A stretch of DNA of 10,711 bases, from the NCBI GenBank assembly GCA_029263435.1, contig JAJCXL010000136.1, positions 1 through 10,711 of the forward strand, given 5' to 3'. Made by a program: the position numbers and the translations under genes. The notes beneath the pieces are model-generated. The model saw only the letters and a program-made list of their open reading frames with translations, did not search any database and had not been told where the DNA came from. Source of the stretch: Acidobacteriota bacterium. Lineage in GTDB: Bacteria > Acidobacteriota > Vicinamibacteria > Marinacidobacterales > SMYC01. Below, piece by piece: positions 1 to 6,958 of this stretch. Within the stretch, counting starts at the first letter, position 1, and each line of letters opens with the position of its first letter.

Positions 1-738
1 ATCCGACAGATCGGAGCCGAGAGCCGGCACGAGAAGCACGAGCGCGCCCATCGCCATCGAGACCAGCACGATGATGGACAGCGCGCGCTTGAGGAAGCGA
101 TCCGCGAACGCGAAACGATACTCCTGGTACAAGATCACGAAGGCGAGCGGCATCGATGCGTGATGCCCCACCATGTCGAGAAACGGGGACGCCTCCGCGT
201 GAAAAGCAACCCGTTGACCCGTCAGCGCAAACACCGCCAGGGCAAGCATCCACAGGGCGCGCTTCCACGTCGACTGTCCGCCGGTCACGAACAGCAAAGG
301 CACGATGAGCAAGCCGAACAGAGGCCCGAGCCCGTGGACAGCCGGAGGCCATGGTGCCAGTCCGGTCCGTGCGAGGTGGACGAAGTGCCCGAGGCTAGAG
401 GCACTGCTCGCGAAATAGGCAACGAAAACCCAACGCCGCGCCGCGCGAGCTCCCTCCTCTCGCAGGACCGAATGAACGACGACGGCCGGTAGGAACGCCA
501 GAGCTGAGTAGGCGACCGCGTCGAACGCTTCGGGCGTGACGCCGAGCCCGAACGCGGAAAGCTCGGAGACGAACCCGCGGAGATTCCAGACGAACCCGAG
601 CGCCCCCGCGGCGAACGGTAGTCGGGTCGCGTCTGACCAACCAGCGCGTCCCACCATTAATAACAGCATCCCGTAGATGAGACACGCCGTGAGGTAGCCC
701 ATGGCGTGGAGCACGGGCGCGAGATCGGGCAGGGTCAA
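1..738 (-). CDS. Multi-pass membrane protein, probable N-terminal sensor region of a histidine kinase (partial, runs off window)
   Basis: The frame is open for 246 codons, from a TTG at 738 to the window edge, without a stop. Seen: about eight hydrophobic segments, near residues 10-29, 40-55, 70-89, 103-119, 132-153, 163-180, 189-204 and 219-240, joined by short loops, with His, Trp and Arg in several helices. The stretch HHASMPLAFVILYQEYRFA (192-210), followed by FLKRAL, resembles the last helices of multi-pass input domains found ahead of HisKA/HATPase modules in some Acidobacteriota kinases. This is recognition by eye; the kinase domains would lie outside the window. TTG at 738 overlaps the kynureninase TGA (TTGA) and is the first possible start after an in-frame stop at 742-744. 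An AGG lies 10 bases upstream. GTG at 714 and ATG at 702 are alternatives. A membrane protein of another kind cannot be excluded. Confidence 0.72.
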   Translation of the reverse strand, partial: MTLPDLAPVLHAMGYLTACLIYGMLLLMVGRAGWSDATRLPFAAGALGFVWNLRGFVSELSAFGLGVTPEAFDAVAYSALAFLPAVVVHSVLREEGARAARRWVFVAYFASSASSLGHFVHLARTGLAPWPPAVHGLGPLFGLLIVPLLFVTGGQSTWKRALWMLALAVFALTGQRVAFHAEASPFLDMVGHHASMPLAFVILYQEYRFAFADRFLKRALSIIVLVSMAMGALVLLVPALGSDLSD

Positions 739-1964
739 GAATCAGTGACCTGTGCGGCTACATCGACGAATCGGTAGACGTCCTCGAAGCTGTTGTAAAA
801 AGGAGCGGGAGCCGCACGGATGACGTCTGGCTCACGCCAATCGCAAACGATGCCGCGAGCGCTCAACCCGTCGAAGACCGCGCGGCCGGTTCCGCCGCGG
901 ACCCGAAGCGAGAGCTGAGCGCCCCGACGGTAGGGATCCCGAGGAGTCAACACTTCGACGGTCTCCGCAAGACGCGCCTCGATCAGCGATTGAAAGTAGC
1001 CGGTGAGCGCGACGGATTTCGAGCGGAGCGCGGCGAGCCCAACGGCGTCGAACATCTCGAGCGAAGCGAGTACGGGCGCGAGAGAAAGGATGGGTGGGTT
1101 GCTGACTTGCCACCCTTCGGCCCCGGGGATGGGGACGTAGTCGGGCCCCATTTGAAATCGAGTGGCCTTGTCGTGCCCCCACCAGCCCGCTAAACGAGGC
1201 AAGTCGTCGCGTCGGCCGTGGCGCTCGTGCACGAAACAAGCCCCGACCGCGCCCGGCCCGCCGTTCAAGTATTTGTACGTGCACCAACAGGCGAAGTCGA
1301 CGCCCCAATCGTGGAGAGATAGCGGCACGTTCCCTGCCGCATGGGCAAGATCGAACCCCGCGATGACACCGTGCTCGTGGGCGAGCCGAGTGATGCTCTC
1401 CATGCGAAACGCTTCGCCGGAGTAGTAGTTGACGCCACCTATCCATACGAGAGCGAACTCATCTCCGGATCGTTCCAGTATCGCTTCGGCGTCTTCGCTC
1501 CGCTCCACTTCAACGAGGCTCGACTCGGGGTCGAAGCCGTGCCACTTTATCTGTGACGCCATCGCGTACTGGTCGGAGGGAAACGCGTGCTTCTCGATGA
1601 GAATCTTGTGACGCTCCGGCGTCGGTCGGTAGAAGCTCGCCATCAGAAAATGCACGTTCACCGTCAACGTGTTCATGTGAACGACCTCTCCCGGCAACGC
1701 TCCGACGATGCGGGCGCCCTTGTCGGCCAAGAGCTCGTGATAAGGCATCCACGGGCGACGGGCTTCGCGATGTCCTTTGACCGCGAGCCGCTTCCAGTCC
1801 TCGAGCTCCTCGAGGACGGCCCCCTGAGCGGATCTCGGCTGGGCACCGAGCGAGTGGCCACAGAGATAGACCGTATCGGGCGGGAGATGAAACTTCTCCC
1901 GGTAAGGGGCGAGAGGATCCGCCGCGTCTCGCGCTCTCGCGTCGTCGAGGCTCCAGGAGGTCAT
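735..1964 (-). CDS. kynU: Kynureninase (PLP-dependent)
   Basis: Cytosolic PLP enzyme (EC 3.7.1.3) that cleaves kynurenine or 3-hydroxykynurenine to anthranilate or 3-hydroxyanthranilate plus alanine. The product is 409 aa, the normal family length. Seen: an N-terminal YLCGHSLGAQP motif (33-43), the PLP-binding FDLAHAAGN (Asp205), and the Schiff-base lysine in CTYKYLNGGPG (Lys231, preceded by Tyr230). The DWGVDFACW segment is typical of the eukaryote/Bacteroidetes-like type. I chose ATG 1964 over the in-frame ATG at 1994 because it overlaps the ACMSD stop as ATGA and has AAGGA 9 bases upstream, while 1994 would need a 34-base overlap. Next to a 3-hydroxyanthranilate dioxygenase its physiological substrate is most likely 3-hydroxykynurenine, which is an inference. 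No sign of damage. Confidence 0.96.
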   Translation of the reverse strand: MTSWSLDDARARDAADPLAPYREKFHLPPDTVYLCGHSLGAQPRSAQGAVLEELEDWKRLAVKGHREARRPWMPYHELLADKGARIVGALPGEVVHMNTLTVNVHFLMASFYRPTPERHKILIEKHAFPSDQYAMASQIKWHGFDPESSLVEVERSEDAEAILERSGDEFALVWIGGVNYYSGEAFRMESITRLAHEHGVIAGFDLAHAAGNVPLSLHDWGVDFACWCTYKYLNGGPGAVGACFVHERHGRRDDLPRLAGWWGHDKATRFQMGPDYVPIPGAEGWQVSNPPILSLAPVLASLEMFDAVGLAALRSKSVALTGYFQSLIEARLAETVEVLTPRDPYRRGAQLSLRVRGGTGRAVFDGLSARGIVCDWREPDVIRAAPAPFYNSFEDVYRFVDVAAQVTDS

Positions 1965-2971
1965 TGAAAACGATCCTTTTCGAGGCCCAACCACTCGAGG
2001 GCCGAGCCATGCAGGAGGCTCGCGCGCTCGTCATCGGGTAGCAGCGCGCTCTCGATGAGGGTGCCAGGCACTGTCTCCCCCAGCGGGAACGGGTAGTCGC
2101 TTCCGAGAGCGATCCTGTTCGGGCCGAGCAGCTCCATGGTGTGGCGAAGCATGCTCTCGCTGTGAACGAGGGAGTCGACCCAGAAGCGTCCGAGATAATC
2201 CTTCGGGGACACCGCATTGTCGACCGCGCATAGATCCGGGCGCACGTCGAAGCCATGAATGATCCGTCCCACCGTGGCGGGAAAGGCGCCGCCGCCGTGG
2301 GCGAACAACACCCTTAGCTTCGGCAGGCGCTCGAGGACACCGCCGAAGATCATCGAGCACACCGCGAGGCTCGTCTCGGCCGGCATTCCGACCAGCCACG
2401 GCAGCCAGTAGCGAGGCATACGATCTGTTCCCACCATCTCCCACGGATGCACGAACACCGCCGCGCCGAGCTCCGCCGCGGCTTCGAGAACGGGGAACAC
2501 GCTCGGCTCGTCCAAGTTCTTCCCGTTGATATTCGAGCCTATCTGAATGCCGGGAAGCTCGAGCTCCGTCACGAGCCGTTCGAGCTCTTGGATCGCGAGA
2601 CCGGCATCTTGCATCGGCACTGTCCCGAGCCCCACGAACCGCTTCGGATGTTCGCGCACGAGACCCGCGATGTGGTCGTTGAGCAAACGAGACAAGTCGA
2701 GGCCGTGCTTGGGCTCGGCCCAGTAGCTGAACATTGCCGGGACCGTCGAGAGGACCTGCACATCGACCCGATGCTCATCGCATTCCGCCAAGCGAACGCC
2801 GCCGTCCCAGCAATTCGCATCGACCTCGCGAAACAGCTCACCGTCTTTGAGCATGCGAGCGCAGCCGTCGCGATGATGCTCTAGCTGGATGAATCCGCCA
2901 TAGCCGTAGCGCTCCGCCAAGTCCGGCCACTCGCGCGGAAGGATGTGAGTATGGACGTCGATCTTTAGCAT
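1961..2971 (-). CDS. nbaD: 2-amino-3-carboxymuconate-6-semialdehyde decarboxylase (ACMSD)
   Basis: Metal-dependent amidohydrolase-superfamily decarboxylase (EC 4.1.1.45). It converts the unstable ring-opened product of 3-hydroxyanthranilate into 2-aminomuconate 6-semialdehyde, competing with spontaneous closure to quinolinate. The product is 336 aa, like the Pseudomonas enzyme. Seen: IDVHTHILP at the N-terminus (metal ligands His7 and His9), VHPWEM (His175), FAHGGGAFP (His225, the catalytic His) and LGSDYPFP (Asp292, the remaining ligand). Arg48 and Arg236 sit where the family's two substrate-carboxylate arginines are expected. The ATG lies 3 bases after the dioxygenase stop. The preceding dioxygenase makes its substrate, so the pairing strongly supports the assignment over other amidohydrolase-2 decarboxylases such as gamma-resorcylate decarboxylase. 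Confidence 0.95.
   Translation of the reverse strand: MLKIDVHTHILPREWPDLAERYGYGGFIQLEHHRDGCARMLKDGELFREVDANCWDGGVRLAECDEHRVDVQVLSTVPAMFSYWAEPKHGLDLSRLLNDHIAGLVREHPKRFVGLGTVPMQDAGLAIQELERLVTELELPGIQIGSNINGKNLDEPSVFPVLEAAAELGAAVFVHPWEMVGTDRMPRYWLPWLVGMPAETSLAVCSMIFGGVLERLPKLRVLFAHGGGAFPATVGRIIHGFDVRPDLCAVDNAVSPKDYLGRFWVDSLVHSESMLRHTMELLGPNRIALGSDYPFPLGETVPGTLIESALLPDDERASLLHGSALEWLGLEKDRFQ
1974..1978 (-). promoter_or_regulatory. Ribosome binding site deciding the kynureninase start
   Basis: AAGGA read on the minus strand, 9 bases before ATG 1964 and inside the last codons of the ACMSD gene. It supports the ATGA-overlap start over the longer frame beginning at 1994. Confidence 0.65.
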
Positions 2972-2974
2972 CAG

Positions 2975-3493
2975 CTAAGTGCCGGGCGTCGGCATGATCG
3001 AGCCACAGGCATCACAGGTGCGGTGGGCTTCGCTGCCAAAGAAGCGGTCGAAGACCGGCGGGAAGTCGGTCTCGACGTTTTGCAGATGGAAGTACTCCTC
3101 GTACAGAAGATGATCGCAATCGTCGCAATACCACTGAAGACCGTCTTTCTCGTGGGGGGCTCGTTGCCGCTCGATGACCAGCCCCACCGTGCGCTCGAAC
3201 CTCTGTGGAGAGTGCGGTAGGCGCGGAGGCAGCAAGAAGATCTCGCCTTCGCGGATCGGAATGTCTACCGGCTTTCCCTGTTGCATCGTCCGCAACACCA
3301 TGTCGCCCTCGAGCTGATAGAAAAACTCCTCTCCTTCGTCGATGTGATAATCCTTCCGCTGGTTCGGGCCACCGACGACCATGACGATGAACTCCGCGTC
3401 TCGAAACACCAGCTTGTTTCCGACCGGTGGTTTCAACACGTCTCGGTGCTCGTCGATCCATTTCTTGAAGTTGAAGGCTTTCAGCTCTCTCAT
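2975..3493 (-). CDS. nbaC: 3-hydroxyanthranilate 3,4-dioxygenase
   Basis: Cupin-fold, Fe(II)-dependent ring-cleavage dioxygenase (EC 1.13.11.6) that opens 3-hydroxyanthranilate to aminocarboxymuconate semialdehyde. The product is 172 aa, matching the roughly 174-aa bacterial form. Seen: FKKWIDEHRDVLKPPVGN near the N-terminus; iron ligands His50 (DYHIDEGEEFF), Glu56 and His94 (PRLPHSPQR); substrate-contact candidates Arg46, Arg98 and Glu108 (VIERQR). The C-terminal rubredoxin-like metal site is complete, with Cys123/Cys126 (YCDDC) and Cys160/Cys163 (CDAC). The frame extends to an ATG at 3583, but that would overlap the deaminase gene by 79 bases. ATG 3493 is 11 bases past that gene's stop, gives the family N-terminus, and has GGAG/GAG 9-14 bases upstream. 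Confidence 0.95.
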   Translation of the reverse strand: MRELKAFNFKKWIDEHRDVLKPPVGNKLVFRDAEFIVMVVGGPNQRKDYHIDEGEEFFYQLEGDMVLRTMQQGKPVDIPIREGEIFLLPPRLPHSPQRFERTVGLVIERQRAPHEKDGLQWYCDDCDHLLYEEYFHLQNVETDFPPVFDRFFGSEAHRTCDACGSIMPTPGT

Positions 3494-3504
3494 CTTCGTA
3501 AGCT

Positions 3505-3891
3505 CTACTCCAAAGTGGCGATACATTTCAGCTCGATCGAGATAGGGGTCGGTAGCCGGTTGACCTCGACCGTCGTTCGACATGGCGACGCTTCCGCAAA
3601 GTACTCCGCGTAGATCCGGTTATAGATCTCGAAATCGCGCTCGATGTCGGTGAGAAATACCGTGACGTCCACGAGATTCTCCCACTTGGAGCCCGCATCT
3701 TCGAGCACGCTGCGGACGTTGTCGAACACCGACCGGCACTGCGCTTCGATCCCTTCGGGGATGTCGTTGGTGCCGCCACGCCGAGGACCGATGCCGGAGA
3801 GAAAGAGTAGGTTGCCGACGCTCCGGGCATGAGGATAGGCGCCCACCGGTCGGGGGGCTCGAGACGAGTCGAAGGATTTGTCGTCAGCCAT
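3505..3891 (-). CDS. nbaF: 2-aminomuconate deaminase, RidA/YjgF family
   Basis: Small RidA-fold protein of 128 aa, predicted to hydrolyse 2-aminomuconate to 4-oxalocrotonate and ammonia (EC 3.5.99.5). Seen: RPVGAYPHARSVGNLLFLSG near the N-terminus, with the GIGPR variant instead of the generic RidA GQ/GQIP motif; a central NVRSVLEDAGSKWENLVDVTVFL; and the YNRIYAEYF plus CRTTVEV segment, which holds the conserved Arg that binds substrate carboxylate in the family. The PHAR...SGIGPR pattern is the one I associate with AmnD/NbaF deaminases rather than housekeeping enamine deaminases. I chose ATG 3891 over the in-frame ATG at 3951. It overlaps the aldehyde dehydrogenase stop by 8 bases and lacks a clear Shine-Dalgarno site, so translation is probably coupled. 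The neighbouring dehydrogenase makes its substrate. Confidence 0.88.
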   Translation of the reverse strand: MADDKSFDSSRAPRPVGAYPHARSVGNLLFLSGIGPRRGGTNDIPEGIEAQCRSVFDNVRSVLEDAGSKWENLVDVTVFLTDIERDFEIYNRIYAEYFAEASPCRTTVEVNRLPTPISIELKCIATLE

Positions 3892-5329
3892 ATTTGATGC
3901 ACACGTTCTTGGGCTCGGTGAAAAAGCGCAGCGCTTCGAACCCGCCTTCACGACCGACGCCGGATTGTTTCATGCCGCCCATCGGGGTGCGCAGGTCGCG
4001 CAACATCCAAGTGTTGATCCAAACGAGACCGGAGTGAATCCCGGCGGCGAGGCGGTGGCATCGTGAGATGTCCTGGCTCCATATCGAGCACGCGAGCCCG
4101 TAGTCGGTCGCGTTTGCGGCGTCGAGGGCCTGCGCTTCCGTATCGAACGGCATCAAGGTGACGACAGGACCGAAGATCTCTTCACGGTTCGTGCGGCAGC
4201 TCGGCCCGAGCCCCTCGACGACCGTCGGCGCCACGAACCAACCGTTCTCGCACCGGCCGGGAGGCCGAACTCTTTCGCCTCCCACGAGCACCGTGCCGCC
4301 TTCCTCGCGCGCGAGCTCGATACATCCCAAGATCTTGTTCATATGGGCCTCCGAAACGACCGCGCCTTGCTGGGTCGACGATGCGTTCGGGTCACCCACG
4401 AGGAGAGTTGAAACGCGCTCGACGAAGGCGTCTCGGAATCGTTCGTAGATCGAGGACTCCACCAGAATGCGCGAGCCGCAGAGACAGATCTCCCCCTGAT
4501 TCGAGAAGGCCGCCCGAACCGCTCCCTCTACCGCGTCCTCGAAGACGGCGTCGGCGAACACCAGCGTCGGGTTCTTACCTCCGAGCTCGAGCGAGAGCTT
4601 CTTGAACATCGGGGCCGCGGTTCTCGCCACCGCTCTTCCGGTGACCGTGCCGCCCGTGAAAGAGATCGAGGAGACGCGCTCGTGCTCCACGAGTCGCTGC
4701 CCGATGACGGCCCCTTCTCCGTGAACGACGTTCAGGACGCCCGCGGGGAGGCCGACATCTCGGCAGATCGTCGAGAACAGGTAGGCGGTCATCGGGGTGA
4801 GCTCCGACGGCTTCGCGATCACGGCGTTGCCGGCGGCGAGCGCCGGCGCGATCTTCCAGGTGAACAGATAGAGAGGAAGATTCCAGGGCGAGATCGTGCC
4901 GACGATGCCGGTGGGCTGGCGCAGCGTGTAGTTGATAGCACCCATCTCCATCTGGTGCGACTCGCTGAAGAACTGCGTGGCCGCGGCAGCGAAGAAGCGC
5001 AAGTTCGCCGAGGCTCGCGGGATGTCGAGGGTCCGAGCCAAAGACACGGGCTTGCCGTTGTCTTTGGACTCAGCGAGCGCGAGCTCCTCCGCCCGGGCTT
5101 CGATACCTTCCGCCAGCGAGAGCATCACCCGGCTCCTCTCCTCGGCCGGGGTCTGACTCCAAGCGAGAAATCCGGATTGGGCCGCGTCGACCGCCGCTTC
5201 CAGATCAGAGGCATCGCTCGAAGGCACTCGGGAGTAGAGCTCCCCCGTCGCAGGCTCGAAGTTGTCGAGGTAGCGACCGGAGGCAGGTGGTCTCAGCTCT
5301 CCACCAATGTAGTTCTGGATGTCCATCAT
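3884..5329 (-). CDS. nbaE: Aldehyde dehydrogenase, probable 2-aminomuconate 6-semialdehyde dehydrogenase
   Basis: NAD(P)-dependent aldehyde dehydrogenase of 481 aa, predicted to oxidise 2-aminomuconate semialdehyde to 2-aminomuconate (EC 1.2.1.32). Seen: ISPWNLPLYLFTWKIAPAL with oxyanion Asn150, cofactor-binding KPSE (Lys173), the FTGG Rossmann turn (224-227), general base Glu248 in LELGGKNP, and catalytic Cys282 in GEICLCGSR, 34 residues after the Glu as the family expects. The C-terminal RTPMGGMKQSGVGREGG block and the WNLPLYL variant are typical of the hydroxymuconic/aminomuconic semialdehyde dehydrogenase group. Genes for the deaminase, dioxygenase and ACMSD follow directly, which fixes the likely substrate. 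The start is a double ATG 2 bases after the previous stop, with AGTAGG 9 bases upstream. The alternative, 2-hydroxymuconate semialdehyde dehydrogenase, is closely related and cannot be separated by eye. Confidence 0.9.
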   Translation of the reverse strand: MMDIQNYIGGELRPPASGRYLDNFEPATGELYSRVPSSDASDLEAAVDAAQSGFLAWSQTPAEERSRVMLSLAEGIEARAEELALAESKDNGKPVSLARTLDIPRASANLRFFAAAATQFFSESHQMEMGAINYTLRQPTGIVGTISPWNLPLYLFTWKIAPALAAGNAVIAKPSELTPMTAYLFSTICRDVGLPAGVLNVVHGEGAVIGQRLVEHERVSSISFTGGTVTGRAVARTAAPMFKKLSLELGGKNPTLVFADAVFEDAVEGAVRAAFSNQGEICLCGSRILVESSIYERFRDAFVERVSTLLVGDPNASSTQQGAVVSEAHMNKILGCIELAREEGGTVLVGGERVRPPGRCENGWFVAPTVVEGLGPSCRTNREEIFGPVVTLMPFDTEAQALDAANATDYGLACSIWSQDISRCHRLAAGIHSGLVWINTWMLRDLRTPMGGMKQSGVGREGGFEALRFFTEPKNVCIKYG

Positions 5330-5331
5330 CT

Positions 5332-6147
5332 TCAGGTGCCTACTCTCAAGGGTGAGACCATCGCGCGCAAGCAGGCGATGACGGAGAGCGCGGTGATACG
5401 GCCACTGCCCGGGTTCTCTTCACTCGGGACATTCTCGATCGACATCGTAAAGCGAGCGCTATCGGCTTCTACCCGAACCGTGTGCATGTTGCGAGAAACC
5501 CCCGGGTCCGCCCAGATCTCGAGCCGAGTGCGTTTCGGGCCGATGCCGGCCAGCCCAACCGCCGCCGCCACGTTGACGTTCGCAGGAAACCCTTTCGCGC
5601 CCTCTTCCGCCGTCCCTTCGAAGACTCGAAGCGGGCTCGTCAGCCCCCCGAGCTCGATACCTTGCTCGGATAAGTAGGGCGCGCCGGCGAGGGAGCTCGG
5701 CGGCTTGCGCGTCACCATCGTGACGCTTTCGATCTCTCCTTCGGCTGCCGCGCGCAGGCCATCGAGGCCCAAGATCGCGCCGCTCGCGAGAACCACTTTC
5801 CCGCCTCGAGCGCCCGCGAGCTCGATCAGATCGAACGCCGTAAGCAACGCCGCGCCGCTGATGGTGACGAGAGTGCGGCCTTTCGACAACACCGGCTCTG
5901 CGATCGAACGGAAAGCCGTCTTCGGGACACATTCGACGACGATGTCGCAGGTCTCGGCGAGCTCTTCCGGCGAGACGACGACCGCGGGATCTCGAAACGC
6001 TTCGATCGTGCGGCGGGCTTTCTCCTGGTCTCGAGACGTCACTGCAGCTAGGACGAGTCCGTCGATGCCTTCATCGAGAGCCCTGGCGACCACCGTCCCG
6101 ATGGTACCCAGTCCCGCGACTCCGACTCGTCTCGCCGTCGCCACCAC
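5332..6147 (-). CDS. nadX: L-aspartate dehydrogenase homologue (NadX family)
   Basis: A 271-aa NAD(P)-dependent dehydrogenase of the aspartate dehydrogenase/DUF108 family (EC 1.4.1.21), which interconverts L-aspartate and iminoaspartate/oxaloacetate plus ammonia. Seen: Rossmann GVAGLGTIG (9-17), VECVPK (71-76), GAILGLDGL (123-131), TRKPP (146-150), FPANVNVAAAVGLAG (187-201), RNMHTV with the probable catalytic His222, and a C-terminal ENPGSGRITALSVIA. All the usual family blocks are present. The start is GTG: the GTG at 6147 abuts the hydrolase stop, and a second GTG at 6144 sits 6 bases from AGGAG and may be the true start. It lies between a hydrolase and the aminomuconate dehydrogenase, so it may act on a pathway imine or amine, or balance nitrogen, rather than feed NAD synthesis. 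That role is inference. Confidence 0.85.
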   Translation of the reverse strand: MVATARRVGVAGLGTIGTVVARALDEGIDGLVLAAVTSRDQEKARRTIEAFRDPAVVVSPEELAETCDIVVECVPKTAFRSIAEPVLSKGRTLVTISGAALLTAFDLIELAGARGGKVVLASGAILGLDGLRAAAEGEIESVTMVTRKPPSSLAGAPYLSEQGIELGGLTSPLRVFEGTAEEGAKGFPANVNVAAAVGLAGIGPKRTRLEIWADPGVSRNMHTVRVEADSARFTMSIENVPSEENPGSGRITALSVIACLRAMVSPLRVGT

Positions 6148-6954
6148 TCACTCCTCTCCGACTTCGGTGTAGCCGGAGCTATTAGTGAGAACCTCGCGCG
6201 CGGCGCCACGTAGACCCACGGCATGAAGAAAGCTCAGCACCCTGTCGTTGAACTCGACCGGTCTCTCGAAATAGGGAGAGTGCCCCGCACCTGCGATCTC
6301 GACGACGAACGATCCCGGCAGGAGTGACGCCACGTCGTGGACGAGCGCCGGCGGCACGAGAATATCCTCTTGTCCCACGACGAAGAGAATCGGGATCTTG
6401 GTCTCGGCGAGTCGTTCCAAGGAGCACAGCGGCTCCCAGGAGCCACCAAGATTCTGACGGTTCGTTCGGTTGAAGCTCCCGAGCGATGCGTAGAGGTGGA
6501 CCTTATCCGGCTGGCTCGCCCGAAGCTCCGCGCCGAGCACGCGCTCGGCCTGCGGCAAAACGTCCGCCTCCGCCCGAGCCCGCTCGAACCGGGTTTGGAG
6601 AGGCGGCGGCAGCGCCAAGCCGAACAAAGAATCAGCGATGACGAGCGCTCGCACTCTTTTGGGGTACTTCGCCGCGAACCCTATCGCCGTGCCTCCTCCC
6701 ATCGACTGGCCGATGAGACACGCCTCGTCGATCTCGAGCGTATCGAGAAGCTCCCGTAAGTCATCGACGAACGCGTCACGTCCGCGGCCGTCAGGGTCTT
6801 CCGAGCGGCCGAAGCCGCGATGATCGAAGGTCACGACCCGAAACGCCCGAGAGAGCACCGGCACTTGCTGGAACCAGCTCGCATGATTGCCGCCCACGCC
6901 GTGCGCGCACACGATCGCGGGTCCTTCGCCGTGGGACTCGTAATACAGCGACAA
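6148..6954 (-). CDS. Alpha/beta-fold hydrolase, possible C-C bond (meta-cleavage product type) or ester/lactone hydrolase
   Basis: A 268-aa single-domain hydrolase. Seen: the oxyanion-side HGVGGNHASW (18-27), FDHRGFGRSE (43-52), the nucleophile elbow GQSMGG (Ser84), VVGQEDILVPP (acid Asp197) and GAGHSPYFERP (His225), so the triad is complete. A variable cap region lies at about 115-175. The frame could begin at ATG 7062, but that overlaps the upstream VOC gene by 104 bases and adds a non-homologous N-terminus. TTG at 6954 starts exactly at the expected first beta strand (LSLYYESHGEG), 4 bases after the VOC stop, with AAGGA 11 bases upstream. Position next to VOC and FAH-family genes suggests hydrolysis of a ring-cleavage product. 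The HGVGG and GQSMGG motifs do not look like the HGGxW-type kynurenine formamidases. Substrate unknown. Confidence 0.87.
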   Translation of the reverse strand: MSLYYESHGEGPAIVCAHGVGGNHASWFQQVPVLSRAFRVVTFDHRGFGRSEDPDGRGRDAFVDDLRELLDTLEIDEACLIGQSMGGGTAIGFAAKYPKRVRALVIADSLFGLALPPPLQTRFERARAEADVLPQAERVLGAELRASQPDKVHLYASLGSFNRTNRQNLGGSWEPLCSLERLAETKIPILFVVGQEDILVPPALVHDVASLLPGSFVVEIAGAGHSPYFERPVEFNDRVLSFLHAVGLRGAAREVLTNSSGYTEVGEE

Positions 6955-6958
6955 CGTG

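Noticed and set aside
160..492. A 110-codon plus-strand open frame
   Set aside because: Antisense to the membrane sensor gene, with a highly charged, low-complexity product and no domain.
395..685. A 96-codon minus-strand open frame
   Set aside because: It is the neighbouring frame of the membrane sensor gene. Its product is Arg-rich, whereas the other frame reads cleanly as membrane helices for 246 codons.
832..1446. A 204-codon minus-strand open frame inside kynureninase
   Set aside because: Alternative frame of an intact kynureninase, with an Arg-rich composition and no motif.
1510..2256. A 248-codon minus-strand open frame across the ACMSD/kynureninase junction
   Set aside because: It is in another frame of two well-supported genes. 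The translation is Arg/Ser-rich and low in complexity, with no family motif.
3494..3583. Longer 3-hydroxyanthranilate dioxygenase start at ATG 3583
   Set aside because: It would overlap the deaminase gene by 79 bases. The 172-residue form from ATG 3493 matches the known bacterial enzyme length and numbering.
4682..5677. A 331-codon plus-strand open frame
   Set aside because: It lies antisense to the aldehyde dehydrogenase and aspartate dehydrogenase genes, whose catalytic motifs are intact. Its translation is Arg-rich with no recognisable domain, as expected from high-GC shadow frames.
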